This document shows positions 6,011-15,100 of a DNA stretch of 31,373 nucleotides, piece after piece (the first letter of the stretch is position 1; the number at the start of each line of letters is the position of its first letter). The position numbers and the translations under genes were made by a program. Source of the stretch: a virus. The notes beneath the pieces were generated by a model, which saw nothing but the letters and a program-made list of their open reading frames with translations, did no database searches and was not told the DNA's origin. Location of the stretch: the IMG/VR virus record IMGVR_UViG_3300031566_000235, positions 1-31,373 of that record; one strand, written 5' to 3'.

Positions 6011-6083
6011 AATTCGGCCGCCGAATTCACCATGAGCAAATTCGGCCGCCGAATTCACCATGAGCAAATTCGGCCGCCGAATT
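6011..6083 (+). repeat. Three tandem 28-bp repeats carrying the 13-bp palindrome (copies 2-4), candidate operator
   Basis: TTCGGCCGCCGAA occurs at 6013-6025, 6041-6053 and 6069-6081, exactly 28 bp apart. The linker between copies (TTCACCATGAGCAAA) is identical in its two occurrences. Flanking AT pairs extend the dyad to 17, 17 and 19 bp. The array starts at the predicted transcription start of the late promoter. Spacing of 28 bp is not a whole number of 10.5-bp helical turns, so successive sites lie on different faces of the DNA. The ATGs within the linkers have no ribosome binding site and are not taken as starts. Confidence 0.85.
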
Positions 6084-6186
6084 TACCGAACTGAGAAGAT
6101 GGAGGGGAGTGGCGCAGTTTCTATGCCGACTTGGATACCACTGGGAAAGCGCCCACTCCCTCCTTCGAGAAATCGGGGCAGATCAG

Positions 6187-6516
6187 ATGGCAAAGAAGTC
6201 AAAGCCCAAGCCAGGCACCACAATCTATGCCGGGGGAGAAAGGCGCAAGGTCGGCCCGCGCAGTGGTACCTCCAGGCTCAAGGAGCCGAACTCAAAATCG
6301 GGCCAGTGGCTTAGCAAACTACTGCTGCGCAAGGGAACGCTTACTGCCTACGCCCGCCCACGTGGTGGAGTCGGGGCAGATGGTAAGATCAACAAGTCCT
6401 GGGCCAAGTCGGAGCAGACTAGACTTCGCGCCAAATCATCCCGCTCCAAAACAGAGCTAACAGCCTTGCGTAGGCTTAACTTGTACATCAATCGCCTGTC
6501 TAAACCTAAGAGGTAA
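6187..6516 (+). CDS. Small basic protein, unknown
   Basis: This is a 109-residue lysine/arginine/serine-rich protein starting MAKKSKPKPGTTIYAGG, likely nucleic-acid binding by charge. It is the first gene of the rightward block and ends 3 bp before the terminase small subunit gene. The start is uncertain. ATG 6187 has only a weak GGGG upstream. A GTG at 6109 would add 26 residues but sits only 2 nt from GGAGGG. An overlapping frame (6060-6314) is rejected because it lacks a ribosome binding site and has an unlikely composition. I recognise no family. Confidence 0.5.
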   Translation: MAKKSKPKPGTTIYAGGERRKVGPRSGTSRLKEPNSKSGQWLSKLLLRKGTLTAYARPRGGVGADGKINKSWAKSEQTRLRAKSSRSKTELTALRRLNLYINRLSKPKR

Positions 6517-6519
6517 GCC

Positions 6520-6999
6520 ATGACAGAAGAACAAGTAGACTACACGCCAACAAGTACCAACAAGCACCAAGAAACCACCGAAACCACCCTCCAGGCACAT
6601 CTGGCCCAGCTCTCCAACGAGCAGCTTCGGTTCGTTCTTGCCCGGCTGAGAGCATCCTCGGCAAGGGACGCGGCCAAGGCAACTGGTATCTCCGAGGGCA
6701 CGATCAGCCACTGGCCTGCCTACGTTGGTGAGACTGTCACGTTGCTGCTTCTGGACACTGTTGCAGCTGCGCGGGCCTTGATGGTACGGACCCTGGCCCA
6801 GGCGATGGCAGTCAAGGTACATGGCCTGGAGAGCAAGGATGAGAAGGTCAAGCAGGCAGCGGCAAGCGAGCTGCTGGATCGTTCGCTAGGCAGGGCAGCA
6901 CAGACACTGGACCTGAAGCATGACCTCTCCGCCGAGGCGCGCAAGTTCTTGGCTGAGCTGATGGCCCTGGGCACTGGCGAGGACGAGAGCACCGAGTAG
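6520..6999 (+). CDS. Terminase small subunit-like DNA-binding protein
   Basis: This 159-residue protein has a helix-turn-helix in the middle (ASSARDAAKATGISEGTISHW, about residues 45-65), a long helical region (70-120) and a short acidic end. This layout is that of phage terminase small subunits, which recognise the packaging site and bring the large subunit to it. AAGAGG precedes ATG 6520. It lies upstream of the terminase large subunit gene but is separated by 846 bp of non-coding repeats, a likely place for the packaging site it would bind. Confidence 0.7.
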   Translation: MTEEQVDYTPTSTNKHQETTETTLQAHLAQLSNEQLRFVLARLRASSARDAAKATGISEGTISHWPAYVGETVTLLLLDTVAAARALMVRTLAQAMAVKVHGLESKDEKVKQAAASELLDRSLGRAAQTLDLKHDLSAEARKFLAELMALGTGEDESTE

Positions 7000-7008
7000 G
7001 CGACCATC

Positions 7009-7392
7009 TGCGCGCCTGTGGCATGGGTTAGCGATCCTGCCCTTCCAGAGTCGGCGCGCAAGAGACAGTGGTCTTGTGCGCGCCGGGGCATTAGAGCACC
7101 TTACTCAGTTGAGGCTTAGGCGCGCAAGCTATTGGCCCGAAAGAGCATTGGCAGGGCGGCGGGCGTCACTCTGTTGTGGGGGCAGCACTCTCTCAAGGAG
7201 CGGGTGCACGGAGAGGGGGTGCCCCGATCGTCGTAGCAGGCTAGCGGTCACAGTTGGTCTTGTGCGCGCCGTGTCGTAAAGGCACCTCACTCAGTTCAAG
7301 CACAGGCGCGCAGCTCTCACACTTAAGGGAGCATTGGCAGGGCAGTAGGCGGCTCGGTGTAGTGGGGGCAGGACATTCACAAGGGGCGGGTG
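7009..7392 (+). repeat. Repeated stem-loops and 186-bp imperfect duplication
   Basis: Three copies of an 8-bp arm TGCGCGCC face GGCGCGCA across loops of 36, 34 and 34 nt (7009-7016/7053-7060, 7077-7084/7119-7126, 7263-7270/7305-7312). The last two lie in two longer copies whose landmarks are all offset by 186 bp. Examples are GGTCTTGTGCGCGCC at 7070 and 7256, and CGGGTG at 7201 and 7387. GAGCATTGGCAGGGC recurs in both copies. The loop sequences differ while the arms are exact, which suggests selection on the stem. Confidence 0.7.
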
Positions 7393-7435
7393 GCTCAGAG
7401 GGTAGGCCCGGCACACTGATGGCGCCCGCTCACAA

Positions 7436-7448
7436 TTCGGCGGCCGAA
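7436..7448 (-). repeat. 13-bp dispersed palindrome, copy 5
   Basis: TTCGGCGGCCGAA (complement orientation) in the non-coding segment between the two terminase genes. Confidence 0.9.
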
Positions 7449-7690
7449 CCAGACCCAGGGCCGCGGGTACTCAGGGGAGCACCTAAGCAGGGCAAGTGCT
7501 AGGGTAGCACCGGCGAGATCGGGGCACACTCTGCCCTTCAGGACTGAAAGCGTGCACGCAGGGGCCTGCCCGGCAGTAGGCTCCCAGTCACAGTTGAGTG
7601 TCCCAAGATTCGTGCCCACGAGGTAGCGAGGCTGGTACGGCGGGCAGGTGTGGGGCGCAGGGAGAGGGTGCTCCAGTCGTGTGAGGTGGC

Positions 7691-7815
7691 GTTGGAGAGC
7701 CTGGCGGGAATGCCGGCTACATCCGTTCCGCTCCCTGCCAGCAGGTGTAAGGCCTCACCTCCGGTTGAGTGTTGGTTGGAGAGGCTCGGCGGGAATGCCG
7801 GCCTGGCCGTTCCGG
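7691..7815 (+). repeat. Two copies of a 40-bp repeat upstream of the terminase large subunit
   Basis: GTTGGAGAG followed by GGCGGGAATGCCGGC and then CCGTTCCG occurs at 7691-7730 and again at 7775-7815. Each contains the short dyad GCCGGCATTCCCGCC (minus strand). The second copy ends about 30 bp before the terminase gene start. The function is unknown; a terminase binding site is possible. Confidence 0.6.
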
Positions 7816-7845
7816 GGGCTTAGTACACTTGAGAAGGGGAACACT

Positions 7846-9240
7846 ATGGCCCGATGGCCTACCGTAGCACAGAAGGCACACACCTTCCAGCAGGTGGGTT
7901 ACAAGCCCAGCGAGGTGCAGTGGCCGATCCATCAGAGCGGGGCGCAGGTGCTTCTCATTGCTGGTGGAGAGCGGTCGGGCAAGAGCAGAAGTTCGGCGGC
8001 CGAAGTATTAGCTCGAACGCCGTGGTGTCACCGGTCCGGCCAGGTTGCGGTAGTCGCGCAAGAGTACGATCAGAGCCGCTCTGAGTGCGAATATTTAATT
8101 GGAGACTTCGAGAAGCTAGGGTTGCTGACGGGCACACCTTCCCTGCCCAAGCAGGGCACGTGGTCGTGGGACGTTATCAAGGGCACCATTGGATTTGAGA
8201 CCATCTCCCTAAGCCGGGCAGGGGTGAGGGAGCTCACGGGGCGGGGCAAGGCCTACGACATTGTGTTAATTTGCGAGTCGGGTTTGGTCAGCTACGACAC
8301 CCTCCTGGGGGCACTTGGTAGGGTATCGGAGACACGGGGCCTGATCATCCTATCGGGGACGTTGTGGGATAACCACGGGTGGTACGCTGAGCTTTACAAG
8401 TCATTCGAGGGGCCGAACATTTTCAACGGGGCGGTGTTCGCACTCCCGACGTGGGCGAACCTGGCAGTGTACCCTGGTGGCGAGGACGATCCCGAGATCA
8501 AGCGCCTGCGGGACACCCTTCCTGCCGATGACTTCTCCAGGCGGGTAGCAGCTCAGCTGGTGCCAAGTCCGGCCAGGATCTATCCTGAGTTCGAGTGCAC
8601 GACGCACGTTAAGCAGATCGAGTACGATCCCGAGCAGCCGGTGTACCTGGCAGTGGACCCTGGCTATCGCCCAAGCCGCTACGCGATCCTTGCCCTGCAG
8701 ATCGTGACCGATGGCACGATGGAGATCGTGAACCAGATAGACGAGATCTGGGAGCACGACAAGACTCATCACGACGTCATTGAGATGTGCCGGGCACGTA
8801 ACTGGTGGCACGGTGTAACGCAGGCCATCGGCGGGCACGAGACTAAGCAACACCAGGCAGCAGCCAGCACAGCAGAGGTGTGGCGCAACCTGGTGGGGAC
8901 AGTAGAGAACGACCCGGAGGACTTTAGCTTCACGACATTCAATGCGGGTCGGGTCTTAGACGGGATCGTGAGGGTCAAGACATTCCTGTCCGATCCTGCC
9001 CTGAAGGTACCGCGGTACTACTGCGCACCTGGTTGCACTGGCACTCAGCAGGAGTTCCAGGTTTACAAGCGCAGGACTGACAGCAAGGGCGGGGTGGCCA
9101 GTGAAGAGCCACAGGACAAAGACAACGACGCGATGGATGCGTTGCGCAACTTTCTGGTTCAGCGATACGGGCTGGTAGAGAAGGCGATTAAGTATGGCGT
9201 ATTCAAGCCAGGCAAGAGACGGGGCATGAAGTGGGGATAG
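7846..9240 (+). CDS. terL: Terminase large subunit
   Basis: This is a 464-residue packaging motor. The N-terminal ATPase has Walker A GGERSGKS (40-47) and Walker B IVLICE with the catalytic Glu at 144. The C-terminal RNase H-like nuclease has Asp271 in YLAVDPGYR, and a late acidic motif, DNDAMDAL (about 434-441). It pumps DNA into the prohead through the portal and cuts the concatemer. I chose ATG 7846, although the frame is open back to 7648, because GAGAAGGGG lies just before it, the start fits the family, and the upstream stretch is repeat DNA. A copy of the 13-bp palindrome (7992-8004) encodes SAAE at residues 50-53, right after Walker A. Confidence 0.92.
   Translation: MARWPTVAQKAHTFQQVGYKPSEVQWPIHQSGAQVLLIAGGERSGKSRSSAAEVLARTPWCHRSGQVAVVAQEYDQSRSECEYLIGDFEKLGLLTGTPSLPKQGTWSWDVIKGTIGFETISLSRAGVRELTGRGKAYDIVLICESGLVSYDTLLGALGRVSETRGLIILSGTLWDNHGWYAELYKSFEGPNIFNGAVFALPTWANLAVYPGGEDDPEIKRLRDTLPADDFSRRVAAQLVPSPARIYPEFECTTHVKQIEYDPEQPVYLAVDPGYRPSRYAILALQIVTDGTMEIVNQIDEIWEHDKTHHDVIEMCRARNWWHGVTQAIGGHETKQHQAAASTAEVWRNLVGTVENDPEDFSFTTFNAGRVLDGIVRVKTFLSDPALKVPRYYCAPGCTGTQQEFQVYKRRTDSKGGVASEEPQDKDNDAMDALRNFLVQRYGLVEKAIKYGVFKPGKRRGMKWG
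7992..8004 (-). repeat. 13-bp dispersed palindrome, copy 6
   Basis: TTCGGCGGCCGAA inside terL, read in frame as Ser-Ala-Ala-Glu immediately after the Walker A motif. Confidence 0.9.
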
Positions 9241-9243
9241 AAA

Positions 9244-9256
9244 TTCGGCCGCCGAA
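9244..9256 (+). repeat. 13-bp dispersed palindrome, copy 7
   Basis: TTCGGCCGCCGAA in the 36-bp gap between the terminase stop (9240) and the portal start (9277). Symmetry extends to 17 bp (AATTCGG...CCGAATT), as in the tandem operator array. Confidence 0.9.
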
Positions 9257-9276
9257 TTGGCCGTGGAGGTAAGTGG

Positions 9277-11223
9277 ATGAAGCCTTCTGACATTACGACA
9301 ACGTTTGTACAACAGAGAGCCGGGGCACTCAAGGCCACGTGGGGTGAGCGTAACTCCAGGATGGATGGCTATGAGCGCATATACCTCATGGACGTCTGGG
9401 AGGAAGCAGCCGGCCCGGACGAGCGCAGACTGGCAGCGCCGATCGGCTGGACCAGGGTCGAGTCCTACAAGGCGCTGCTGCTAACCAAGCCACCGATCAT
9501 CAGTGTTCCTGCCAGTGACATCAAGGCAGTGGCGGCCGATCAAGCCGACCTGATCGAGAAGTTTCTCTACGGTGTCTGGTATCAGGCCAACGTGCTAGAC
9601 GCTCTGGCAGATGCTGAGTGGTTCGCGTCCTGCTTCGGGGAAGGTGTGCTTCGCTGCCTGTACGACGACAACGCTGTGGCTGGTGATCTGCCCCTACTGA
9701 TCCAGGGCAACGTAGACCCACGCAACGTGTATGCTCTGCCCTCTTCCCGGCCTGGTCAGGACGCAGAACTGGTGCACGCCTGGAAGCGTAGCCGGCGTGA
9801 GATCGAGGAAGAGTGGGGCACCCTGCCGGGCCACCCTGATGGGATCAAAGAGGCAGAGTGGCTGGACGCAGAGATTGACTTTGCGGACTACTGGCGCACT
9901 GACGTCATTGAAGAGACGGTGAAGGAGAAGGTGCCTCAGTCGGAAGAGCCGGGCATTGAAGGGCTGGTGTCTACTGCCAAGAGTGAGAAGCCCAAGCGAG
10001 CCAAGTTCCGAACGGTCAAGAAGAGAGTGCGCGCAGTGACCAACTGCGTGGTAGCCGGCGATGACTTTCTCAAGAAGCCGGTGCGTATGCCTGGCTACAG
10101 CAGGATTCCCTTCATCAGATATGCTGGGATCTCTACTCCGCTCAAAGGTGAGGACGGGTCTCTGAGCGTGCTGTTCCCAATCACTGGCGGGACGACAGTT
10201 GGCTCTGGCAGTACCAAGGGTGCTATTGCTGCGATGTGTGAGCTGCTCGGGTACCGGCAGCGGATCGTGGAGATGTTCGCCAACGCAGCCACAGTAGTAA
10301 CCGGGACAGACAAACCTATCACTCTGGACTTCGGCCCCGATGCACAGAACTACCTACCTGACAAAGCCAAAGTAGACTTCCTCGTACCGCCCGGTCCTCA
10401 TCCTGCCGGTGACGCACAACTCCAGATATTGGAATCGCAGATCGAAGACGCAACCGTGTCGGCAGGAATGATGGGCAGGTATCAAGGTGATGTGAGTGGG
10501 CTGGCGTTGAGCGCAATGGCATCACCAGTTTTGATGCGAATCGCCCATCGTCAGCGAACCCGGGAACATGCGTACCAGAGTTTGAACGAACTGATCCTGG
10601 AGTTGGCAGAGTTCTACTCTGGGCCTGATGGTTGGAGTGTGTGGGGGCAGACTGGTGCTGAGGCAATTGACCTGGTGATCAAGCCAGAAGACATCGGTGG
10701 GTATCATAGGAACCTGGTCAAGCTGAGTGCTTCCCTGCCAAAGGATGCGAACGGTGAAGTGATGATGCTTGCCAACCTGGCAGGGCAAAGCCTGATCTCG
10801 CACACCACTTTCCTGGACTTGTTCCAGCAAGCGAAGGGCACGATCAACCAGTCGCCGATGGACGAGATCAAGGCTGTGCTCAGAGACAAGATGCTGTTCT
10901 CTAGCAAGGCGTCTGAGATCGTGGCCAACATAATCGTCAGTCAGTATAGTAAGGAGTTAGCAGAGGTGTTGGGGATAGAGATAGCAGAACAACAGACAAC
11001 CACACCAACTCAACCACCATCTACACCCCCAGGACCCCCCCCAGTACCCGGACTACCTAGCGGACCTATGCAAGGAATACCCCCTGGAGTTATAGCGCCA
11101 CAGCAGATCCCGGAGATGATAGGCAGTCAGGGGGAGCGGGGGTTAGCTGCGATGATGGCGATGGCAGGCAATCCGCCACCGGAAGCGCCACCCATTCCGG
11201 GGAATGTAGGAGGGGCGCAGTAG
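9277..11223 (+). CDS. Portal protein
   Basis: This 648-residue protein lies directly after the terminase, the usual portal position. Portal-like features are an N-terminal domain with many Trp/Tyr and the phrase WTRVESYKALLLTKPP, a middle wing with charged insertions (about 200-265), and a long helix with QLQILESQIEDATVSAGMMG (about 390-410), like the stem/crown helices of portals. Residues about 570-648 are a proline-rich tail (TPTQPPSTPPGPPPVPGLP) that is probably disordered. The dodecamer forms the vertex through which DNA enters and the tail attaches. GGAGG precedes ATG 9277. The length is typical of podovirus and P22/SPP1-class portals. Confidence 0.82.
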   Translation: MKPSDITTTFVQQRAGALKATWGERNSRMDGYERIYLMDVWEEAAGPDERRLAAPIGWTRVESYKALLLTKPPIISVPASDIKAVAADQADLIEKFLYGVWYQANVLDALADAEWFASCFGEGVLRCLYDDNAVAGDLPLLIQGNVDPRNVYALPSSRPGQDAELVHAWKRSRREIEEEWGTLPGHPDGIKEAEWLDAEIDFADYWRTDVIEETVKEKVPQSEEPGIEGLVSTAKSEKPKRAKFRTVKKRVRAVTNCVVAGDDFLKKPVRMPGYSRIPFIRYAGISTPLKGEDGSLSVLFPITGGTTVGSGSTKGAIAAMCELLGYRQRIVEMFANAATVVTGTDKPITLDFGPDAQNYLPDKAKVDFLVPPGPHPAGDAQLQILESQIEDATVSAGMMGRYQGDVSGLALSAMASPVLMRIAHRQRTREHAYQSLNELILELAEFYSGPDGWSVWGQTGAEAIDLVIKPEDIGGYHRNLVKLSASLPKDANGEVMMLANLAGQSLISHTTFLDLFQQAKGTINQSPMDEIKAVLRDKMLFSSKASEIVANIIVSQYSKELAEVLGIEIAEQQTTTPTQPPSTPPGPPPVPGLPSGPMQGIPPGVIAPQQIPEMIGSQGERGLAAMMAMAGNPPPEAPPIPGNVGGAQ

Positions 11224-11287
11224 AGGGTGGGGCCGATCCCATTACCTTCTACACTGCCGATTCCAGGCAGGGAAGGGGAGTAGCGAT

Positions 11288-11557
11288 ATGAAGGGTAAGA
11301 CGAGTGGGCTGATTCACGAGGCTGCCTTGGAGGCGGTGGATATTCTGGCCGACGTGGCGCAGAGTATGAAGACAGAGCAGCTTGGGGACAAGGCGGTACT
11401 GGCTCGATACGCGCAGCAACGTGGCGATCCCCAGGCAATTGTAGCATTCGCAGCGCAGCGGCTGCCCGGCACGGCACCCGAGCGGGTAGGGGCAGAGGCA
11501 GCGCGATACACCAAGGAGATGGAGTCTCTTTGGGCCAAGCAGTATGGAGGTAAGTGA
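11288..11557 (+). CDS. 89-residue virion-block protein, unknown
   Basis: This is a small helical protein starting MKGKTSGLIHEAALEAVDIL, rich in alanine and charged residues. GGGGAG precedes ATG 11288. It ends one base before the next gene's ATG, with that gene's ribosome binding site inside its last codons. Its position between portal and later structural genes suggests a minor head or connector factor. I recognise no family. Confidence 0.65.
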   Translation: MKGKTSGLIHEAALEAVDILADVAQSMKTEQLGDKAVLARYAQQRGDPQAIVAFAAQRLPGTAPERVGAEAARYTKEMESLWAKQYGGK

Positions 11558-11558
11558 C

Positions 11559-12155
11559 ATGGCAGTACTATACCCTGACAGATCAGAAGGGCCGGCGGGC
11601 AGTGGGGCGAGTGCCTGGCAGGCAGCTCTAGACCGTCTGTCTCAGGGCCAGTACACCGACAGGCTTCCAGCGTGGGGGCGGGGTAGTGGCTCTATATCTG
11701 GGGCAGCGCTTCCCCCAGTGCAACAGCAGGGGCAACAGCAACAGTCGGGCCAGACGTGGGGCGGCGGAGGTGGAGGGGGAGCTATCCTGCCTCCTGCGTG
11801 GGGAACAACGCCGATGACGACTGGTGGTGCTGGCTGGTTGCCTTGGGGTGACTGGGGCCAGACACCGTGGGCTACCGTGCCTACTGCGAATGCACAGGAG
11901 CAGATGGCCTGGATGAATGTTGGTTTGCCCTGGATGCAGCAGCAGGCTCAGCAGAACCAGTGGGCTACAGACTTCGCCCAGAGGCAGGCAACCGATGCCT
12001 GGAACCAGCAGTTCCAACAGAGTCAGTTTGCACAGCAGCAGGCGATGGATGCCTACAACCAAATGCTCGCCAAGGCGCAGTTGGAAGAGCAGGCGCGTGG
12101 CGTGAACATGCAGACCTTCGGGCGCCGGTGGCAACCCCAAAGTCGCTGGATGTGA
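11559..12155 (+). CDS. Gln/Gly/Trp-rich low-complexity protein, unknown
   Basis: This is a 198-residue protein. Residues about 45-75 are glutamine- and glycine-rich (a run of eight glycines). Residues 75-130 are tryptophan/proline/glycine-rich. Residues 130-190 form a glutamine-rich helix with repeated QQ, NQ and AQ. I chose ATG 11559, not the frame's earlier ATG at 11544, because GGAGGTAAGTGAC ends just before it. The make-up suggests a flexible, sticky virion component or an accessory to the next, giant protein. No function can be assigned. Confidence 0.65.
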   Translation: MAVLYPDRSEGPAGSGASAWQAALDRLSQGQYTDRLPAWGRGSGSISGAALPPVQQQGQQQQSGQTWGGGGGGGAILPPAWGTTPMTTGGAGWLPWGDWGQTPWATVPTANAQEQMAWMNVGLPWMQQQAQQNQWATDFAQRQATDAWNQQFQQSQFAQQQAMDAYNQMLAKAQLEEQARGVNMQTFGRRWQPQSRWM

Positions 12156-12184
12156 AATACCTACTGTGGCGGTGAGGTGGCTCT

Positions 12185-15100
12185 ATGCCCAGTCTCGCTG
12201 ATGTAAGGTTACACGAGCAAGAGGAAGCCAAGAAGAAGGCAGCGGTCAAGGCTGGCAAGCAGAAGCCTGAGTGGTGGCGTGAGCCTGCCCCCACTCCTGC
12301 CCCTCGGCCGGCGCCTGTTGCCCCATCCTTTGGGGTACCGCCCGCAGTCGTAGAGGCTGCCAGGCGTGGTGTTGCTCCGCCTGTCAACCCGTTTGCAGCG
12401 CAGGCAGCTGCCGCCCCTTCGCGTCCCCCGGGGCTTGCCTCTCCTCCTCTTGTTGTGAGGCCAACAGTCCCTGGCTGGCGCGACGCCGGCGCAGCGCAGC
12501 GGGCAGTTGCATCTGCCGTCCCCCCGTGGCAGCAGATGCTGCCGATATTGCCGAATGCGTATCCCCCAGAGGTTCTCGGGTGGCTGAAAGAGCACGCACC
12601 AGTAGGCGCGGTGCAGTACACGTACGAGCGCATCCAGGACATCTTGCAGAGGGCAGGTGAGCCAGTAGCAGGGCCTGGGCTAGCTGAGACAGCGGCAAGG
12701 GGCACAGGTCCGGCACGGCCTGGGCGACCGATGAGTTTCGCAGAGATGATGGCCCCGCCTGCCATGCTGGCACAGACACTAAGCCCAGAAGAGGCACCGA
12801 GGGCTCAACCATCGTTCGGTGTGCCACCAGGGGTAGTCAGCGAAACGCCCTCTGAGGCGGTAGAGCGAATCGTGGGAGGGGCGTACGGGCGGGCCTGGGA
12901 GATGCCCGGCGCGGTGTGGCGGGACGTCAAGAGAAGTCCTGTAACAGGTGGAGTCGCGCGCGGCGCGGAGACGGCAGTGAAGATGGCCCTGGAGGCGGCT
13001 CAGGTCCCGGTACGGGTAGTAGAGGAGTCCGTGGGCACGCTCACACAGAGGGCCCCTGGCAAGCACGGGGTCATACCCCTTGCCCCAACCCAACACATGA
13101 CCGAGGAGCAAGAGGCACAGAGCGCGGCGATCGCTGAGTCAGCAGGCCTCGGGTGGCATCCTGGTGCGAGGTGGGCGATCTCTCAGGGAGTACTGGCAGC
13201 GGCCCGGCTGGGTGCGTCCTCCATCAACGAGTACGTGGCGACGACCTACGGGAACACGCCTCAATCCCAGGCTGCTGTACGGCAGGCCAGGATGCTAGGG
13301 TTCAGTTCCTACGAGGCGCAACGCGAGGCAGTTGACCGGCTGATGGCCGGTGAGTCTCTGAGCACCGTAGTGGATGGCCGCGACGTGATGCTGTACCCGC
13401 CCAAGCCAGAAGATGCTACCCCTGCCGAGTTGCAGCGCTGGCAGCAGGACAAGGCAGCGGCAGATGCGTACCTGGCCGGGGTAGAGGCGCGTGGTGAAGA
13501 CAGAACTTCGGCGGCCGAAGAAATTCAGCGGACAGGGCGCATCCCTCAGAGCGCCGATCTGTGGAACGAGGTGATAGGGCAGTTCGGGCTAGACCCGGTC
13601 AACTACATTCAGGGGCTGAAGGCGTGCCAGAAGGTGAGAGAAGCACGTGCCGCAGCCCTTGCCAAGTACGGCGGTGACACTTCCGAGGTAGAGGCCATTG
13701 TAAAGGCAACAGCGGCAGCAGAGGTCCAGGCGCTTGACGACTTTGGCAAGCAGGTCACGCTGGTTGACGATGCTGTTAAAGAGGCAGACGATCTACCCGA
13801 TGCGCTGAAGGCTGTTCGGGAAGGCCCTCCTAGCGAGGCTCCCTGGTGGGAGAGCAAGCTGCAAGCCACTCAGGGAAGTCCTAGCGAACTGGTCTGGCAG
13901 CAAGCCACTCAGGGACCCCCGGGCGGAACTCCACTGGTGTCTGCTGAGGAGCTGGCCCAGCGCGCCGGAGATGCGGCTTACCTGGAAGACCAGCGGCGTG
14001 CTGCGACGGTTCTGGAAGCCAGAGACAAGGCAGCATCGGCTACTTATGCTGTGACCCAGGCTGCTGACGAAGGGCCGCGCGGGAACAGCATAGTAGACCG
14101 GATGAGGAACTGGCTAGACACCAATAGTCCTATTGCTCGCACCCCGCGTGCCAGGGCGGCCAAGGCTGCTAACCAGACCGTCCAGATATTTGGCACGCTG
14201 CTTGAGGGGGTAGACAGCCCAGACGAAGCAGCGGAGATTGTGCACCGCTTCATCACCGCTCCTGAAACACTGGTGTCCCACGGTGGCGGTCTGGCGATCA
14301 GTGGGGCTGCTGACGAAGTGAGGCCACTGCTAGCGCCGCTAGCTGATGTGCTTGATGACCCGGACTTCTACTCAGAGGAGGTGTTTACCCTGCCGGAGTA
14401 CCTGGCGAACCTGGCAACCGAGGTGAGCTACCAAAGCCTGCAAGCACAGGGGGTGGGAGCCGCGGAACTGTCAGGTTGGCAGAAGTGGGTACAAACGGTC
14501 AAGCAGTTCATGGGCAACCTCTACTTGACCAGTCCCGGCTACGCGATCCGCAACTGGCAAGGCGACATGTTCACGATGAGCGTGGATGGGACGGTCTCTC
14601 TTGTCAGTCGTGGTACGATTGACCGCGGCCTCGCGCGACTGGGTACAGTGACACCCCGTATAGGGGGTGAGGCAGCCGGGCAGATGCAACTGGTCGAGGG
14701 GCTAGACGATGCTAACAACTGGGTTTCCAAGACGTGGGGCCAATGGAAAGACTTCATAGGCAGAGGTGAGGAATCGCGCTATCGCCGGGCTTTCTACACT
14801 GCCTTCGAGGCGGGCCTGGATTGGGCACCCAAGATACCAGACGATGTTGCCAGGCTGATGGACCCTGATACGGTCAAGGCAGCAGAGGCTGGGCTGGCAG
14901 GGTGTCGCAACTTTGATGAGATGGTTGATGTAGTATCAAAGTTGGAGGGCTTGTCACCCGAGGCTACTGCTGCGCTGGACGTCTGGGCGCAAGGTGGGGT
15001 GCTTTCACGTGGGTGGTCAACTGCCCGCGCAGTAGCGGTCAGAGTGGCGCAGGCGGCGGCCGACTTTTCGCTGCTGGACTATATAGCAGACGAGACTTAC

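Larger units (their letters stand above)
7000..7845 (+). other. Long non-coding segment between terminase subunits, candidate packaging site or structured RNA
   Basis: No frame here has a ribosome binding site with plausible protein. The segment instead holds repeated structure. There are three stem-loops of TGCGCGCC/GGCGCGCA (7009-7060, 7077-7126, 7263-7312), a 186-bp imperfect duplication (about 7065-7206 against 7251-7392), and weaker echoes further on, such as GGCAGTAGGC and GTCACAGTT near 7575-7595. A second pair of repeats occurs at 7691-7730 and 7775-7815. One copy of the 13-bp palindrome is at 7436-7448. It lies within the late transcript, so it could be a pac/cos region, a structured untranslated RNA, or decayed duplicated genes. 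Confidence 0.6.

Noticed and set aside
6060-6314. 84-codon rightward frame starting in the third tandem palindrome
   Set aside because: No ribosome binding site. It overlaps the better basic-protein frame, and its start codon is part of a repeated linker.
7076-7502. Two short rightward frames (7076-7279 and 7254-7502) in the terminase gap
   Set aside because: They lie in different frames although the underlying DNA is a 186-bp duplication, which argues against coding. Neither has a ribosome binding site.
7000-7845. tRNA genes in the terminase gap
   Set aside because: GTTCAA-like strings occur, but no T-arm with a matching stem, anticodon arm and acceptor stem could be assembled.
15055-15066. 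Possible extra copy of the palindrome (GGCGGCGGCCGAC)
   Set aside because: Three mismatches to the 13-mer and no dyad symmetry; explained by GC-rich Ala-Ala-Asp codons.
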